The notes below the pieces were generated by a model that worked only from the letters and a program-made list of their open reading frames with translations, ran no database searches and was not told the DNA's origin. Below, piece after piece: positions 30,330-40,568 of a stretch of 64,000 nt of DNA. The position numbers were made by a program, and so were the translations under genes. Source of the stretch: Mycobacterium sp. 1164966.3 (GTDB taxonomy: Bacteria; Actinomycetota; Actinomycetes; Mycobacteriales; Mycobacteriaceae); contig NZ_LZSG01000019.1 in the NCBI RefSeq assembly GCF_001665395.1, forward strand, positions 1-64,000, written 5' to 3'. How positions within the stretch are numbered: the stretch's first letter is position 1; each line of letters opens with the position of its first letter.

Positions 30330-32678
30330 CTAGCGGAACACTCCGGGCAGGCTCAGCGTGGACAGCGTGTCATCCGCCAGCGGATTGTCGTTGACCATGT
30401 ACGTCCACGTCGAGGTCGGTCGCGCCAGCTTGGACAGATCCAGCCCCGGCTCCTCGTCGAGCACATTCGCGGTCTCGAACGTCTGCTGCGCGGCCTCGAT
30501 CGCGTCGGCGGCCAGCGAGGCGAACGCGTCGACCGCCAACCGGTGAAATTCGTCCAGCGGGTTCTGGCGGCCCAGTGCGCGCAAATGGATGCTTTCCCGG
30601 ATGTCGGCGAGATATGCCAGATGATCGGCCCAGCCGCGGTCCAGGTGATACAGCATGATCAGTCGGCAGATCTTTTCCAGCCGTTCCTCGGCCTCGTCCT
30701 CGGGCATGGCCTCAGCCAGCTCCTCGTACCGCTTCGGAGCCAGCTCGGCAAGCTCCTCGCGCGCAGTCGCCGTGCGCAGCAACGTGTTTCGCCGTTCCAC
30801 GATGATGGCCCGCTGTTGCGCGATCAGCTGGTTGTAGCGCCAGGTGTTGGCGTGGACATCCAGCATCCGGCCCTCCGCGACCCGCTGGGCATGGTCGAGC
30901 ATCCCAGCCGCCTTCGGGCTGACGATCCGGCCGTCCTCATCGGTCTCCATGGGCAGCTTGTTGTAGTCGAGGTTGGCCGCGACGACGTCGTCTTCCCAAC
31001 TCGAGAAGAACACCGAGGACCCCGGATCGCCCTGGCGCCCCGCCCGGCCGCGCAACTGATTGTCCAGCCGCTGGGTGTGATGCCGACCGGTCCCGACCAC
31101 GTGCAGACCGCCCAGTTCGGCAACGCGGTCGTGGTCGGACTCGTCGGAGCCGCCGAGCCGGATGTCGGTGCCGCGCCCGGCCATCTGGGTGGACACCGTG
31201 ACCGCGCCGAATTTTCCGGCCTCGGCGATGACCTGCGCCTCTTCGGCGTCGTTCTTGGCGTTGAGCACCACCGCGGGAACGCCGCGGCGCAGCAACCGCT
31301 CGTGCAGCTCTTCGGATTCGGCGACGTCGCGGGTGCCGACCAGCACGGGCTGGCCCGTCTCGTGCACCTCGGCGATGTGGTCGATGATCGCGTCGTTCTT
31401 GGCCGCGGCGGTGATGTAGACCCGGTCGGACTCGTCCTCGCGGATGTTGGGAGTGTTCGGCGGTATCGGTGAGACGCCGAGTTTGTAGAACTGGCGCAGT
31501 TGTTCGCCGGCGGCCAGCGCGGTACCCGTCATGCCGCAGACGGTGGCGTAGCGGTTGATCAGCGCCTGCACCGTGATGGTGTCGAGAACCTCGCCGGTCT
31601 CGGTGGTCTCGATGCCCTCCTTGGCCTCGACGGCGGCCTGCAGGCCGTCCGGCCAGCGCTGCAGCTGTGCGATGCGGCCGCGGGATGCGTTGATCAGGTG
31701 CACCGCATCGTCGCGGACGATGTAGTGCACGTCGCGTTGCAGCAGCACGTGCGCGTGCAGGGCGACGTTGACCTCGGTGAGCGTGGTCCCGACGTGTTCC
31801 TCGGAGTACAAGTCGATTCCGCCGAGGGCCTTCTCCACCTTGCGGGCGCCGGTCTCGGTCAGATGGACGTTGCGGTTGTCGGAGTCGGTGGCAAAGTACT
31901 CGTCCGCGTCGGACCCGCGGACCAAGTTGCCGACCAGCTTGATGATTTCCAGGCGTGGGGTCTCGCGGTGGGTGGTGCCGGCCAGCACAAGAGGCACCAG
32001 CGCCTCGTCTACCAGCACCGAGTCGGCTTCGTCGATAAGTGCCACATCCGGATTGGGCGATACCAGGTCCTCGACGTCGGTCACCAGCTGATCGCGCAGC
32101 ACATCGAAGCCAATTTCGTTCACCGAGGCGTAGGTGATCTCGCAGCCGTAGGCGGTTCGGCGCTCCTCGCTCGTCGACTCCCCCGTGATCCAGCCGACGG
32201 TCAGCCCCATCGCCTCCAGCAGCGGGCCCATCCACTCCGCGTCGCGGCGAGCCAGATAGTCGTTGATGGTCACGACGTGCACATGCCGCCCAGCGAGGGC
32301 GTAGCCCGCGGCCGCGATCGCGCCGGCCAGCGTCTTGCCCTCACCGGTGGCCATCTCGATCACGTCGCCGGCGAGCATCCGCAGGGCGCCGAGCAACTGC
32401 ACGTCAAATGGGCGCAGGCCGGTCGCCCGCTCGGCCGCTTCCCGGGCGATGGCGAGGAACTGCGGGATGTCGTGGGATTCCGCGAGATCGTCGAGATTCA
32501 GCAGCCCGGCTGCTTTGCGCAGTTGCTCGTCTTTGAGGTCGGCGGCTTCCTCGTCGTATTCGGCGGAGGCGTTCACCTCGGCGAGCGAGCGGTTTCTGTT
32601 CTTCTCCGTGCTGGCACCGAGCAGCCGCCAGAATCGGCTGCTGACTCTGCCAGGTTGGCTTTGGGTGGTCTTCGGCAC
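30330..32678 (-). CDS. secA2: Accessory preprotein translocase ATPase SecA2
   Basis: ATPase that exports a subset of proteins through the Sec channel; in M. tuberculosis it supports virulence and lipoprotein/SapM/PknG export. The 782-residue protein has Walker [12 protein letters not shown] near residues 100-110 and the DEAD-type [13 protein letters not shown]. The second helicase domain carries [14 protein letters not shown] and [17 protein letters not shown]. It lacks the C-terminal linker and zinc-binding tail of SecA1, as expected for SecA2. The start is GTG at 32678; H37Rv is annotated with about 25 more residues. Confidence 0.95.
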   Translation of the reverse strand: MPKTTQSQPGRVSSRFWRLLGASTEKNRNRSLAEVNASAEYDEEAADLKDEQLRKAAGLLNLDDLAESHDIPQFLAIAREAAERATGLRPFDVQLLGALRMLAGDVIEMATGEGKTLAGAIAAAGYALAGRHVHVVTINDYLARRDAEWMGPLLEAMGLTVGWITGESTSEERRTAYGCEITYASVNEIGFDVLRDQLVTDVEDLVSPNPDVALIDEADSVLVDEALVPLVLAGTTHRETPRLEIIKLVGNLVRGSDADEYFATDSDNRNVHLTETGARKVEKALGGIDLYSEEHVGTTLTEVNVALHAHVLLQRDVHYIVRDDAVHLINASRGRIAQLQRWPDGLQAAVEAKEGIETTETGEVLDTITVQALINRYATVCGMTGTALAAGEQLRQFYKLGVSPIPPNTPNIREDESDRVYITAAAKNDAIIDHIAEVHETGQPVLVGTRDVAESEELHERLLRRGVPAVVLNAKNDAEEAQVIAEAGKFGAVTVSTQMAGRGTDIRLGGSDESDHDRVAELGGLHVVGTGRHHTQRLDNQLRGRAGRQGDPGSSVFFSSWEDDVVAANLDYNKLPMETDEDGRIVSPKAAGMLDHAQRVAEGRMLDVHANTWRYNQLIAQQRAIIVERRNTLLRTATAREELAELAPKRYEELAEAMPEDEAEERLEKICRLIMLYHLDRGWADHLAYLADIRESIHLRALGRQNPLDEFHRLAVDAFASLAADAIEAAQQTFETANVLDEEPGLDLSKLARPTSTWTYMVNDNPLADDTLSTLSLPGVFR

Positions 32679-32710
32679 AGGTCAACGGTACGCGAGCGGC
32701 CCACTCCCAC

Positions 32711-32772
32711 CGCGAGCGTGCGCATTTGTCCGGGACACGCCGGGGGCCGGGCGTACATCTGTGCACGCTCGG
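32711..32772. repeat. REP-like palindromic repeat, copy 2
   Basis: CGCGAGCGTGCGCATTTGT (32711-32729), GACACGCC in the centre, then GGCGTACAT and TGTGCACGCTCG. It has the same order and spacing as copy 1 at 24005-24066, with a few changes. It lies 17 bases after the ilvG-like stop and before the secA2 start. Confidence 0.75.
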
Positions 32773-32788
32773 CCTCAAGTTGGGGCCG

Positions 32789-34432
32789 TTAGGCCAAGTT
32801 GGACCTGCGTGGGTACGCGACGGTGGGATCGGTGAGCACGTTGACGACGGCGGGCAGGCCACTGGCAAACGCCCGTTCCAGTGCCGGGCGAAGCTCTGCG
32901 GGCGCTGACACCAGCTCGCCATGGCCGCCCAGGGCGCGTACCACCTCGTCGTAGCGGGTGCCCGGGCGCAGCTCGGCCACCACCGAATAGCCGTACAGCG
33001 CCTCCATCGGATGTTTCTCGAGCGCCCAGATGCCGTTGTTGCCGATCACCGACACCACCGGCACGTTGTGCCGGACCAGCGTGTCCCACTCCATGCCGCT
33101 GAACCCGAACGCGCCGTCGCCCTGCAGCAGCACCACCTGCCGGTCCGGACGGGCCAGTTTGGCGGCCAGCGCGTAGCCCGGGCCGGACCCCAGGCAGCCG
33201 AAGGGCCCGCTGTCCAGCCAGCATCCGGGCTGATAGCTGTCGATCACCCGGCCGGCGTAGGACCCGAAGTCGCCGGCGTCGATGACGACGACGGCGTCGC
33301 GGTCGAGCATTGGGGCCAGCTCGGCGTACACCCGCATCGGGTGCAGCGGGATCCGGTCGTCGGCCAGTTCGGTTTTCTCGCGGTCACGCGCCGCGGTCTC
33401 CGCCGCGCGCAGCTCCCCGACCCAGTCCTGATGGTCCGTCGTCGTTCCGATGGAGAGCGCCGCCAGGATGGTCGTCAGGTCGCCGTACAGGCCGGCCGCG
33501 ACCGGCCGCGGATGCTCGCGGCCGGGTTCGACGCGGTCCGCCACGACGATTTGGGTTTCCGCCCCGAACACGCCGCCGAACCCCAGCCGGAAGTCCATCG
33601 GCACGCCGACGACCAGCGCCACGTCCGCCCCGCCCAGCGCCTTTCCGCGCGCCCGCGAGAAGGCCAGCGGGTGGTCGGCGGGGACCACACCTCGGGCCAT
33701 CCCGTTCATCAGCACCGGAATCTGGCGTTCCTCGGCCAGACGCAGCAGCGCGACCTCCGCGCGCCCCCACCAGACGTTGGTTCCCGCCATGACCACCGGG
33801 CGCTGCGCGGCGGAAAGCAGGCCGGCAGCGCGCTCCAGCGCTTCGGGGTCGGGCGCGGGTTCCGCCGGCAGCTGGGTGAGCGCGCCGGCGGCGCAGTCGT
33901 CGTCAGCCATGGAGAAGACGTGATCCATCGGAAAGTCGACGAAGCCGACGCCGGACGGGGCGGTGACCGCCGCCGCCAGCGCTTCGTCGACGAGCCGGCC
34001 CGCCGCCTCGGCCGACTCGGCGGTGGCGGCGAACCGGGTCAGCGGCGCAACAAACGGCACGTGGTCAATCTCCTGCAACGAACCCATCCCCCAGCGCAGC
34101 GCGGGTGCGCGGCCACCCAGCACCACCAACGGCGACTGGTTCTGCTGTGCGGCTGCCATCGCACTCATCCCGTTGGTGACCCCAGGTCCCGCGGTAAGCG
34201 CGGCCACCCCGGGCACCCGGGTGACCTTCGACCAGCCCTCGGCGGCGAACGTCGCCGTCTGCTCGTGGCGGGTGTCGATCAGACGGATGCCTTCGTCACG
34301 ACAGCCGTCGTAGATGGAGAACAGATGACCGCCCGACAGGGTGAACATGGTGTCGATACCGTTGGCGCGCAGTCGGCGGGCGATGAGCCGGCCGGCGTGG
34401 AAGGTCTGGGTGGGGGGAGCGTCGGTGCTCAT
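32789..34432 (-). CDS. ilvG: ThDP-dependent acetolactate synthase-like enzyme (Rv1820/IlvG-like)
   Basis: 547-residue thiamine-diphosphate enzyme, the same length as Rv1820. The catalytic Glu lies in [15 protein letters not shown] (near residue 60) and the ThDP/Mg2+ motif is [19 protein letters not shown]...GNNGIW (about 440-475). It is annotated as an acetolactate synthase large subunit, but no regulatory subunit gene is adjacent. Other ThDP activities such as an oxalyl-CoA-decarboxylase-like lyase cannot be excluded. Divergent from bacA with an 82-base shared region. Confidence 0.86.
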   Translation of the reverse strand: MSTDAPPTQTFHAGRLIARRLRANGIDTMFTLSGGHLFSIYDGCRDEGIRLIDTRHEQTATFAAEGWSKVTRVPGVAALTAGPGVTNGMSAMAAAQQNQSPLVVLGGRAPALRWGMGSLQEIDHVPFVAPLTRFAATAESAEAAGRLVDEALAAAVTAPSGVGFVDFPMDHVFSMADDDCAAGALTQLPAEPAPDPEALERAAGLLSAAQRPVVMAGTNVWWGRAEVALLRLAEERQIPVLMNGMARGVVPADHPLAFSRARGKALGGADVALVVGVPMDFRLGFGGVFGAETQIVVADRVEPGREHPRPVAAGLYGDLTTILAALSIGTTTDHQDWVGELRAAETAARDREKTELADDRIPLHPMRVYAELAPMLDRDAVVVIDAGDFGSYAGRVIDSYQPGCWLDSGPFGCLGSGPGYALAAKLARPDRQVVLLQGDGAFGFSGMEWDTLVRHNVPVVSVIGNNGIWALEKHPMEALYGYSVVAELRPGTRYDEVVRALGGHGELVSAPAELRPALERAFASGLPAVVNVLTDPTVAYPRRSNLA

Positions 34433-34514
34433 GTCCGCAGCCTATCCGTCGCGCTCAGGTACCTTCGCGGGGAAGTACGCCCCCATGAGGGGTGGCAGCA
34501 AGGAGACGCAATAA

Positions 34515-36422
34515 ATGGACCACAGGCTCTTCAAGCCGTCCATCGACTGGTCCGCGGCAATCCCGGAATCCATTGTCTGGCTGGCGATCGCCTGGCTGAT
34601 CAGCGCAGTCTGTGTGCTGACCGTGTTGGCTGTGTTGAGGTATTCGACCGTTTGGGGTCGGCAGTTCTGGCGTATCAGTGGTGGCTACTTTACTGGCCGT
34701 CACGCGGTGCGGGTCTGGCTGATGCTCGGTTTGTTGTTGCTGATGATCCTGATCTCGGTCCGTCTCGACGTGTTGTTCAGCTTCTTCTACAACGACATGT
34801 ACTCGTCACTGCAAACAGCGTTCCAAGGCGACGCAATGGGCGACGCAAAGGTCTTTCGATCCGGCAAAGACGGCTTTTTCAGCTCGCTCCTGCATTTCAG
34901 CGTGCTGGCCGGTGTATACATCGCAAAGATCCTCCTCGACATCTACTTGACGCAACGATTCACCATCGCCTGGCGCATGTGGCTGACCAGGCGCCTCACG
35001 GACGATTGGCTGGAGGGCAAGGCCTACTATCGAGATCTGTTCGTAGACAAGCCCATCGACAACCCCGATCAGCGCATCCAGCAGGACATCGACATTTTCA
35101 CCGCCGGGGCCGGTGGCACCCCGAACATCCCGCGAAACAGCGCCCAGGACATCTTGCTGTTCGGTGCTGTCCACGCGGTTGCGTCGGTGATCTCATTCGC
35201 CGCGCTCTTGTGGATGCTTTCCGGGCCGCTGCTTGGGGTGCCGCGGGCGATGTTCTGGATCGTGCTGGTCTTTGTGTTGGTGGCGACCGTCGTCGCGTTC
35301 TGGCTGGGGCGTCCCTTGATTTGGCTCAGTTTCAGCAACGAAAGGCTCAACGCCGCGTTCCGATATGCGCTGGTGCGCCTGCGCGACGCCGCCGAAGCCG
35401 TCGGCTTCTACCGGGGGGAGCGCGTCGAGGGGGCACAGTTGTGGCGGCGCTTCACGCCGATCATCGACAACTACCGCAGGTACGTTCGCCGAACCATCGC
35501 GTTCGAAGGATGGAACTGGTCGATGACCCAAGCGATCGTCCCGCTGCCGTGGATAGTCCAGGCGCCACGACTGTTCGCGCACCAGATCAAATTCGGCGAT
35601 GTCGTACAGACCGCCTCCGTGTTCGGCCATATCCACGATTCGCTGTCGTTCTTCCGCAATTCATACGACAAGTTCGCGTCCTACCGCGCGGCGATCATGC
35701 GGCTGCACGGGCTGGTGGACGCGAACGAAAAGGGGCGCGCCCTACCGACGATCCTGGTCAAACCCAGCCGCGACGTGGCTGTCGAGCTCGCCAAAATTGA
35801 GGTGCGCACGCCGGCCGGGGATCGCTTGGTTGACCCACTTGACGTGCGGCTGGACACCGGTTCCTCGTTGGTGATCGTCGGGCAGTCGGGGTCCGGGAAG
35901 ACCACCCTGCTGCGCAGCCTGGCCGAATTATGGCCGCATGCCTCAGGGACACTCTCTTGCCCGGCCGGCGACAACGCGACGATGTTCTTGTCGCAATTGC
36001 CCTATGTGCCGCTGGGCACGTTGCGCACCGTGGTGTGTTACCCGAATTCACCGGACGCCATTGCCGAGCACACGTTGCGGGAAACGCTGACGAAGGTCGC
36101 ACTGGCGCCGCTCTGCGACCGGCTGGACGAAGAGCGCGACTGGGCCAAGGTGCTCTCCCCAGGCGAGCAGCAACGCATTGCCTTCGCCCGGGTCCTGCTC
36201 ACCAAACCGAAAGCGGTCTTCCTCGACGAAAGCACGTCGGCGCTCGACGAAGGGCTGGAATTCGCGCTCTACCAAATGCTTCGCACCGAGCTGCCGGATT
36301 GTGTGGTGGTCAGCGTCAGCCATCGGCGCGCCGTCGAACTGCTGCACGAACGGCAGCTGGAGTTGCTCGGCGGCGGTCACTGGCGGCTAGGGCCGGTCGA
36401 GAAGGAGACGGCCCAGGTGTAG
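34515..36422 (+). CDS. bacA: BacA-type ABC transporter (SbmA/BacA-like permease fused to ATPase)
   Basis: 635-residue exporter-fold protein that in M. tuberculosis (Rv1819c) imports vitamin B12 and other hydrophilic compounds. It has six hydrophobic segments in the first about 330 residues with the SbmA/BacA pattern [11 protein letters not shown]. The nucleotide-binding domain has Walker [12 protein letters not shown] (about 457), signature [13 protein letters not shown] and Walker [19 protein letters not shown] precedes ATG 34515. Its TAG touches the stop of the convergent flavoprotein with no bases between; in H37Rv PE_PGRS33 lies at this junction. Confidence 0.94.
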   Translation: MDHRLFKPSIDWSAAIPESIVWLAIAWLISAVCVLTVLAVLRYSTVWGRQFWRISGGYFTGRHAVRVWLMLGLLLLMILISVRLDVLFSFFYNDMYSSLQTAFQGDAMGDAKVFRSGKDGFFSSLLHFSVLAGVYIAKILLDIYLTQRFTIAWRMWLTRRLTDDWLEGKAYYRDLFVDKPIDNPDQRIQQDIDIFTAGAGGTPNIPRNSAQDILLFGAVHAVASVISFAALLWMLSGPLLGVPRAMFWIVLVFVLVATVVAFWLGRPLIWLSFSNERLNAAFRYALVRLRDAAEAVGFYRGERVEGAQLWRRFTPIIDNYRRYVRRTIAFEGWNWSMTQAIVPLPWIVQAPRLFAHQIKFGDVVQTASVFGHIHDSLSFFRNSYDKFASYRAAIMRLHGLVDANEKGRALPTILVKPSRDVAVELAKIEVRTPAGDRLVDPLDVRLDTGSSLVIVGQSGSGKTTLLRSLAELWPHASGTLSCPAGDNATMFLSQLPYVPLGTLRTVVCYPNSPDAIAEHTLRETLTKVALAPLCDRLDEERDWAKVLSPGEQQRIAFARVLLTKPKAVFLDESTSALDEGLEFALYQMLRTELPDCVVVSVSHRRAVELLHERQLELLGGGHWRLGPVEKETAQV

Positions 36423-37904
36423 TTACCGCGTGGCCGCGTGCGCCCCCGCGCGGCGGCCGAAGAAGGAACCCTCACCCAGTTGGGTGCCGCTGGCGTAGCC
36501 CTTGCCGTCCTGCGCCAGGTTGGACGCGCATGCACCCACCGCGTACAGCCCGGGAATCACGCTGCCGTCGGCGCGCTGCACCTCGCCGTCGAGGGTGACC
36601 GCCAGGCCGCCGACGGTAAACCCGGAATACATTGCCCGACCGAGCGAGAGATCGAACACGGCCCATGGGCCATTGTCTTGTGGCGCAAGGAATTCCGGCT
36701 GCTTGTGGAGATCCGGATCCTCGCCCTTGGCGGCGAACTCGTTGTAGCGCTCCAGCGTTGCCGCCAGGTTGCCGGCCGGAATGCCCAGCGCGGCTTCCAT
36801 TTCGGCGATCGTCTCGTAGCCGTCGAGGAACCGGATCAGTGGCATGCCGGGCATCTCGGTGTGCGCTTCGTCGACGATCAGGTAAGCGGTTTGGTCCGGC
36901 TGTTCCAGCACGAACGCCGAGGTACGCGAGTGGTAGGAGTCCTCGGCGACGAAGCGCTTGCCCTCGTTGTTGACGATCACACCGGTCAGCAGGATTTCCG
37001 GAGGGTAGGCGGCGGCGGTGATGAACAACTCGTCCATGTGCTCGGTGACGCCACCCGCCGAGATACCCATTCGGATGCCGAGGCCGTCGTCGTTCGGGTT
37101 GCCCAGGATGTAGGGCGCTACCAGGCCGTGGTGTTTGGTGCGGCGTGGCTGACCCAGCGCCGGGGTGTGCTCGGCGACCATGTCCGGGTTCATCGCGAAA
37201 CCGCCGGCCGCGATGATCACCGCCTTCGCCTTGACCGCGCCGGTTTCGGTGAAGTGCTTCCATGCCGCGCCGACCACCGCACCCTCGTCGTCGACGATCA
37301 GATTGGTTGCCCCGGTCTCGTAGCGGATCTGCACTCCCAACGCGTCGGCGCGTTTCACCAGCAGGTCGATGACCATCGCTGCGCCGCCCAACTCGCCGGG
37401 CACCGGCACCGAGTGCCCACGCGGCGCCGGCATCGCCTGCTCGCAGAAGGGCCACACCTTTTCGTTACCGGTGTAGCTCAGGCCCTCGGTGCCCGGTGGG
37501 ACTACCACTTTGCCTGGAAAGTAACTGCGCTCGAACTCAAAACCCAGGTCTTCCAGCCAGTTGAAATGATCGACGCTGCCCTCGCAGTACGCCCGAATCT
37601 TGGCGTGGTCGGGCTTGCGCGACACGGCGACCAGGTACTTGTACATCTCCTCGGGTGAATCCGGGTGTCCGGTCGCCTGCTGGACCGCGGTCCCACCGCC
37701 CAGGTAGAAGTGGCCCCCGGCAAGGGAAGTGGTGCCGCCGGCCGCCGCGGCGCGCTCGAGTACCAGCACCGTCGCGCCGGCGGCCGCCGCGCTGACCGCC
37801 GCGCAGCCGCCGCCGATGCCGAAGCCGATCACCAGAACATCGACGTCGTCCGACCAGGACTCCACTGTGTCCGCTTTGACCGTCGCCGGAATCTGGGTGC
37901 TCAC
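36423..37904 (-). CDS. FAD-dependent oxidoreductase, ketosteroid dehydrogenase/fumarate reductase family (Rv1817-like)
   Basis: 493-residue flavoprotein. The FAD-binding motif VLVIGFGIGGGCAAVSAAAAG lies near residues 24-45, followed by GGTTSLAGGHFYLGGGTA. The C-terminal FAD contact is GLYAVGACASNLAQDGKGYASG. The family includes 3-ketosteroid-delta1-dehydrogenase and fumarate reductase flavoprotein; the substrate is unknown. The GTG start at 37904 overlaps the stop of the upstream VOC gene (GTGA), so the two are coupled and may act on one pathway. A TetR gene lies further upstream on the same strand. Confidence 0.87.
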   Translation of the reverse strand: MSTQIPATVKADTVESWSDDVDVLVIGFGIGGGCAAVSAAAAGATVLVLERAAAAGGTTSLAGGHFYLGGGTAVQQATGHPDSPEEMYKYLVAVSRKPDHAKIRAYCEGSVDHFNWLEDLGFEFERSYFPGKVVVPPGTEGLSYTGNEKVWPFCEQAMPAPRGHSVPVPGELGGAAMVIDLLVKRADALGVQIRYETGATNLIVDDEGAVVGAAWKHFTETGAVKAKAVIIAAGGFAMNPDMVAEHTPALGQPRRTKHHGLVAPYILGNPNDDGLGIRMGISAGGVTEHMDELFITAAAYPPEILLTGVIVNNEGKRFVAEDSYHSRTSAFVLEQPDQTAYLIVDEAHTEMPGMPLIRFLDGYETIAEMEAALGIPAGNLAATLERYNEFAAKGEDPDLHKQPEFLAPQDNGPWAVFDLSLGRAMYSGFTVGGLAVTLDGEVQRADGSVIPGLYAVGACASNLAQDGKGYASGTQLGEGSFFGRRAGAHAATR

Positions 37905-38401
37905 CGCTGCTCCTGTTTTATGTAGTCGTAGAACGCTCTCATCTCCGGTGAGATATGGGCGATCTCTATGAACGGCACTCCGGCCTGTGGCGCTGACACG
38001 TAGGCGAAGCGGATTTCACCCGGCATCACGCCCTGCTGGACAACCGGCGCGCCGTGAGCCGACGCTGCCACCAGCGCCGCGTCGAATTGCTCGGGGCTTT
38101 CGGCCTCCATGCAGATGTGGTGCAGACCCGGCCCGTTGTCTCGCAAAAAGTCACTATAGATGTTCTCGCCGCGGACCGGTGAGATCAGCTCCAACTGCAT
38201 GTCGCCGAGGTAGCTCAGCGAGATGCTCGCGACGAAGTCCGCGGGCTCGCCGTGATAGGTGCAGCTATCCGGACCGAAATGGACGTCCGGGATGCGCACC
38301 CACTTCCTTACGCCTAACAAGCCGGTAAGGGCCATTTCAGTGGCGTCCAGGTCGTTGGTGACCCAGGCGATCTGCGTCGGCGATTGAACGGGAAGGCTCA
38401 T
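37901..38401 (-). CDS. VOC-superfamily (glyoxalase/dioxygenase fold) protein
   Basis: 166-residue vicinal-oxygen-chelate protein. The first beta-alpha module begins SPTQIAWVTNDLDATEMALTG and the second has GLHHICMEAESPEQF. The ending VPFIEIAHISPE supplies a likely Glu metal ligand. VOC enzymes use a metal for isomerisation, epimerisation or ring cleavage. I do not recall a counterpart at this position in H37Rv, so it looks like an insertion or a gene lost there. It is translationally coupled to the downstream flavoprotein. The ATG at 38401 is chosen; one at 38437 is possible. Confidence 0.82.
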   Translation of the reverse strand: MSLPVQSPTQIAWVTNDLDATEMALTGLLGVRKWVRIPDVHFGPDSCTYHGEPADFVASISLSYLGDMQLELISPVRGENIYSDFLRDNGPGLHHICMEAESPEQFDAALVAASAHGAPVVQQGVMPGEIRFAYVSAPQAGVPFIEIAHISPEMRAFYDYIKQEQR

Positions 38402-38539
38402 CGTCTCGCAGGATAGCCCAGCCCTGACAAAGCCCATAGCCCGCCAAAGCGGCCTGGCCGAACTTTGCCGCCATCAGCAACAAGCGTGCCCCGAGGGCCG
38501 GGTGAACACGTTCTAATTCCGGCTATGGCGCCCACCAGG

Positions 38540-39223
38540 TCAGTGCTGGGCCAGCACGCCCACCAGCAGCAGTATTTGGGTATCGAATACCGACTCGGGG
38601 TCGGTGAGGGTGTCGGCCCCGTACTGTCCGAAGACCTCCAGGCTGATCGCGCCCACCACGGCCGCCCAGAGCAGGAAACATTTGGCAATGACCTGATCGT
38701 CGCCCGGGAAGCCGAATTCTTGTCGCAGACGCTCGAAATCCGACGACATCGGTTGCGAGACAACGTCACTGGTCAGCCGGACGTCCCCAGTGGCTATCCC
38801 GGCGGCGATAGCGTCGAAGAATGCCCCGACGACACGGGTGCCGACGCCGACGGTGCGTTCGGGTGGCGCGTGATAGCCGGGCACAGGGCTGCCGTACAGC
38901 AAGGCCCAGCGCGCAGGGTGCGCGACGGCCCATCGCCGCGCCGCCCGCGCGATCGCGATGACGTCCTCGCTCCACAAATCGGGCACGCCCTCGCGGGCTT
39001 GGTCGACGGTGTCGGCCAAATCGGAATAGGCGTCAACGAGCAACAAAGTCAGCAACTCGTCGCGGCTGGACACATACCGGTACACCGCCGAGGACACCAT
39101 CCCCAAGTCCCGGGCTATGGCGCGCAGCGACAACCCGGCAGCGCCATGGTCGATCAGGTGCCGACGGCCGAGTTCGACGATTCTGCTCTCGATCTGCTCG
39201 CGCGATTCCTGACGTTTGCCCAC
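38540..39223 (-). CDS. TetR-family transcriptional regulator (Rv1816-like)
   Basis: 227-residue regulator. The N-terminal helix-turn-helix (about residues 12-60) contains LSLRAIARDLGMVSSAVYRY, and a large helical ligand domain follows with the segment ALLYGSPVPGYHAP. It closely resembles Rv1816 (about 234 residues). The start is uncertain between GTG 39223 and codons slightly upstream; 39223 gives VGKRQESREQIES, close to Rv1816. It lies upstream of the VOC/flavoprotein pair and diverges from a nitroreductase gene, both candidate targets. Confidence 0.88.
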   Translation of the reverse strand: MGKRQESREQIESRIVELGRRHLIDHGAAGLSLRAIARDLGMVSSAVYRYVSSRDELLTLLLVDAYSDLADTVDQAREGVPDLWSEDVIAIARAARRWAVAHPARWALLYGSPVPGYHAPPERTVGVGTRVVGAFFDAIAAGIATGDVRLTSDVVSQPMSSDFERLRQEFGFPGDDQVIAKCFLLWAAVVGAISLEVFGQYGADTLTDPESVFDTQILLLVGVLAQH

Positions 39224-39249
39224 CCGGGCAAGTCTCGCACAATCGAGAT

Positions 39250-39306
39250 CACCGCTCTTGCTTTTCCGCATGGCCTGTGGCACGGTGAGCGCATAAGTGA
39301 GCGGTG
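39250..39306. promoter_or_regulatory. Repeated elements between the tetR and nitroreductase genes
   Basis: CACCGCTC (39250-39257) is the exact complement of GAGCGGTG (39299-39306), and GTGAGCG occurs twice (39285-39291 and 39297-39303). They lie in the 120-base divergent region and could be half-sites for the TetR protein. Confidence 0.35.
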
Positions 39307-39343
39307 CTCTCGGTTGTCGGCCAAATACGGGAAGGACCGAGCC

Positions 39344-39793
39344 ATGCCGACTCGATACGATCAGCCCAACCGGGCCGCACGAGCCGCCAACACGGTAGTT
39401 CGCTGGCTTGCCGAACTGGGAATAAGCATTGCCGGAACACGGGCGCTGCGCGTCCAGGGCCGCAAAACCGGCAAGCAGCGCGGCGTGGTGATCAACCTGC
39501 TGACCGTCGACGGTGTGGACTACGTCGTCTCGCCCCGCGGCAACACCCAGTGGGCCCGCAACGTCCGGGCCGCAGGTGTCGTCGAGGTGGGACCACGCTG
39601 GCGCAGCGCACCCGTCGGCGTCCGCGAGGTGCCCGACGACGCCAAACCCGAACTGTTGAAGCGTTATCTAGCCAGGTGGTATTGGCAGGTCAAGGACTAC
39701 GTGCTGGGGTTGACGCCGGAATCCGGCGACGACGAGTTGCGCGCCGCGGCACCCTCGATACCGGTATTCGCCCTGCATCCGGCCACCCGCTGA
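39344..39793 (+). CDS. Deazaflavin (F420)-dependent nitroreductase-family protein (DUF385/Ddn-like)
   Basis: 149-residue protein of the mycobacterial Ddn family, split-barrel fold enzymes that bind reduced F420. Typical features are the RALRVQGRKTGKQRGVVINLLTVDG and YVVSPRGNTQWARNVRAAGV segments and a C-terminal RYLARWYWQVKDYVLGL. A GAAGGACC ribosome site precedes ATG 39344. Family members reduce quinones or, in Ddn, nitroimidazole prodrugs; the substrate is not predictable here. I do not recall it at this place in H37Rv. Confidence 0.87.
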   Translation: MPTRYDQPNRAARAANTVVRWLAELGISIAGTRALRVQGRKTGKQRGVVINLLTVDGVDYVVSPRGNTQWARNVRAAGVVEVGPRWRSAPVGVREVPDDAKPELLKRYLARWYWQVKDYVLGLTPESGDDELRAAAPSIPVFALHPATR

Positions 39794-39806
39794 CCTCGGT
39801 GGCGGG

Positions 39807-40466
39807 CTACCCCGCGCCGGCGAGGTCCGCGTTGGCCTGCTCGGAGATGTTGCGCCAGGACACGGCGGCCGGCAGATCTCCCCACACGCTGTTGAAGATT
39901 CCGACGATCTGGGCGCTGCCCCCGTTCGATACGTACACCGGCCCACCCGAATCGCCCTTCTGGCTGACGACGCCGTGGGACATGGTGAACCAGCCGTTGT
40001 TCACGCTTTCGACGGTTCCGCAGGTTTCCCCGGTGCTCACGCCGAAATGGCAGATCGCCTGGCCGGGCGCGACCGACACTCCCCTGCCTTCCAGCGGGCG
40101 GCCGCCAGGCAGGATGTTGCTCACCGCGACGTTGTCGGCCAGCACGATCGCCTCGTAGTCGGCGATCATCTGGTCGGTGGCGACTGTGGTACCGGTAGGC
40201 GTGTTGTCCCGGAAGGTTGCCATGTGACCGATGACGTTGTTCGCCCAGTCGGTCACCACCCCGCCGCCCCGGCAATGGCCGGCGGTGTAGGCAATTCTGC
40301 GGCCCGGATCGACATAGCCCAGGGTGCAAAGTTTGCTGTCCTGATGGATCTCCATGCCGGGGAACACCGCTGGCGGGTCCGCGCTGGCCGTCCCGGGTAG
40401 CAGTCCGGCCAGCACTACCGATGCCGCACCCGCGGCCCACCCGCGCACTGCCCAGCGACGCACCAT
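39807..40466 (-). CDS. Secreted trypsin-like serine protease (Rv1815-like)
   Basis: 219-residue exported protein, close to Rv1815 (221). An N-terminal signal peptide with [20 protein letters not shown] ends at about residue 29 (TASA/DPP). The chymotrypsin-fold triad is visible: His in YTAGHCRGG, Asp in [10 protein letters not shown] and Ser in [13 protein letters not shown]. Two cysteine pairs (CTLG/GHC and AICH/ETCG) may form disulfides. It likely acts in the cell wall space. The same strand as the downstream-numbered desaturase, but with a 102-base gap. Confidence 0.88.
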   Translation of the reverse strand: MVRRWAVRGWAAGAASVVLAGLLPGTASADPPAVFPGMEIHQDSKLCTLGYVDPGRRIAYTAGHCRGGGVVTDWANNVIGHMATFRDNTPTGTTVATDQMIADYEAIVLADNVAVSNILPGGRPLEGRGVSVAPGQAICHFGVSTGETCGTVESVNNGWFTMSHGVVSQKGDSGGPVYVSNGGSAQIVGIFNSVWGDLPAAVSWRNISEQANADLAGAG

Positions 40467-40568
40467 CGCTCTCCGCTCCGTCGGGGCCGGCGAATGGCAC
40501 CGGCCGCAGATCGAGGTTATGGTTCAACCCCCCGTCGACATAGCTTTTCGCGCCGGCCACTGCGAGCG

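Noticed and set aside
24005..32772. CRISPR array or transposon ends based on the palindromic repeats
   Set aside because: There are only two distant copies, no regular spacers, no transposase gene and no target-site duplication.
32921..35800. Very long plus-strand open frame (959 codons) running antisense to the ilvG-like gene and into bacA in another frame
   Set aside because: Composition is Arg/Gly/Pro/His-rich with no domain. It covers two well-supported genes and is explained by codon bias in GC-rich DNA.
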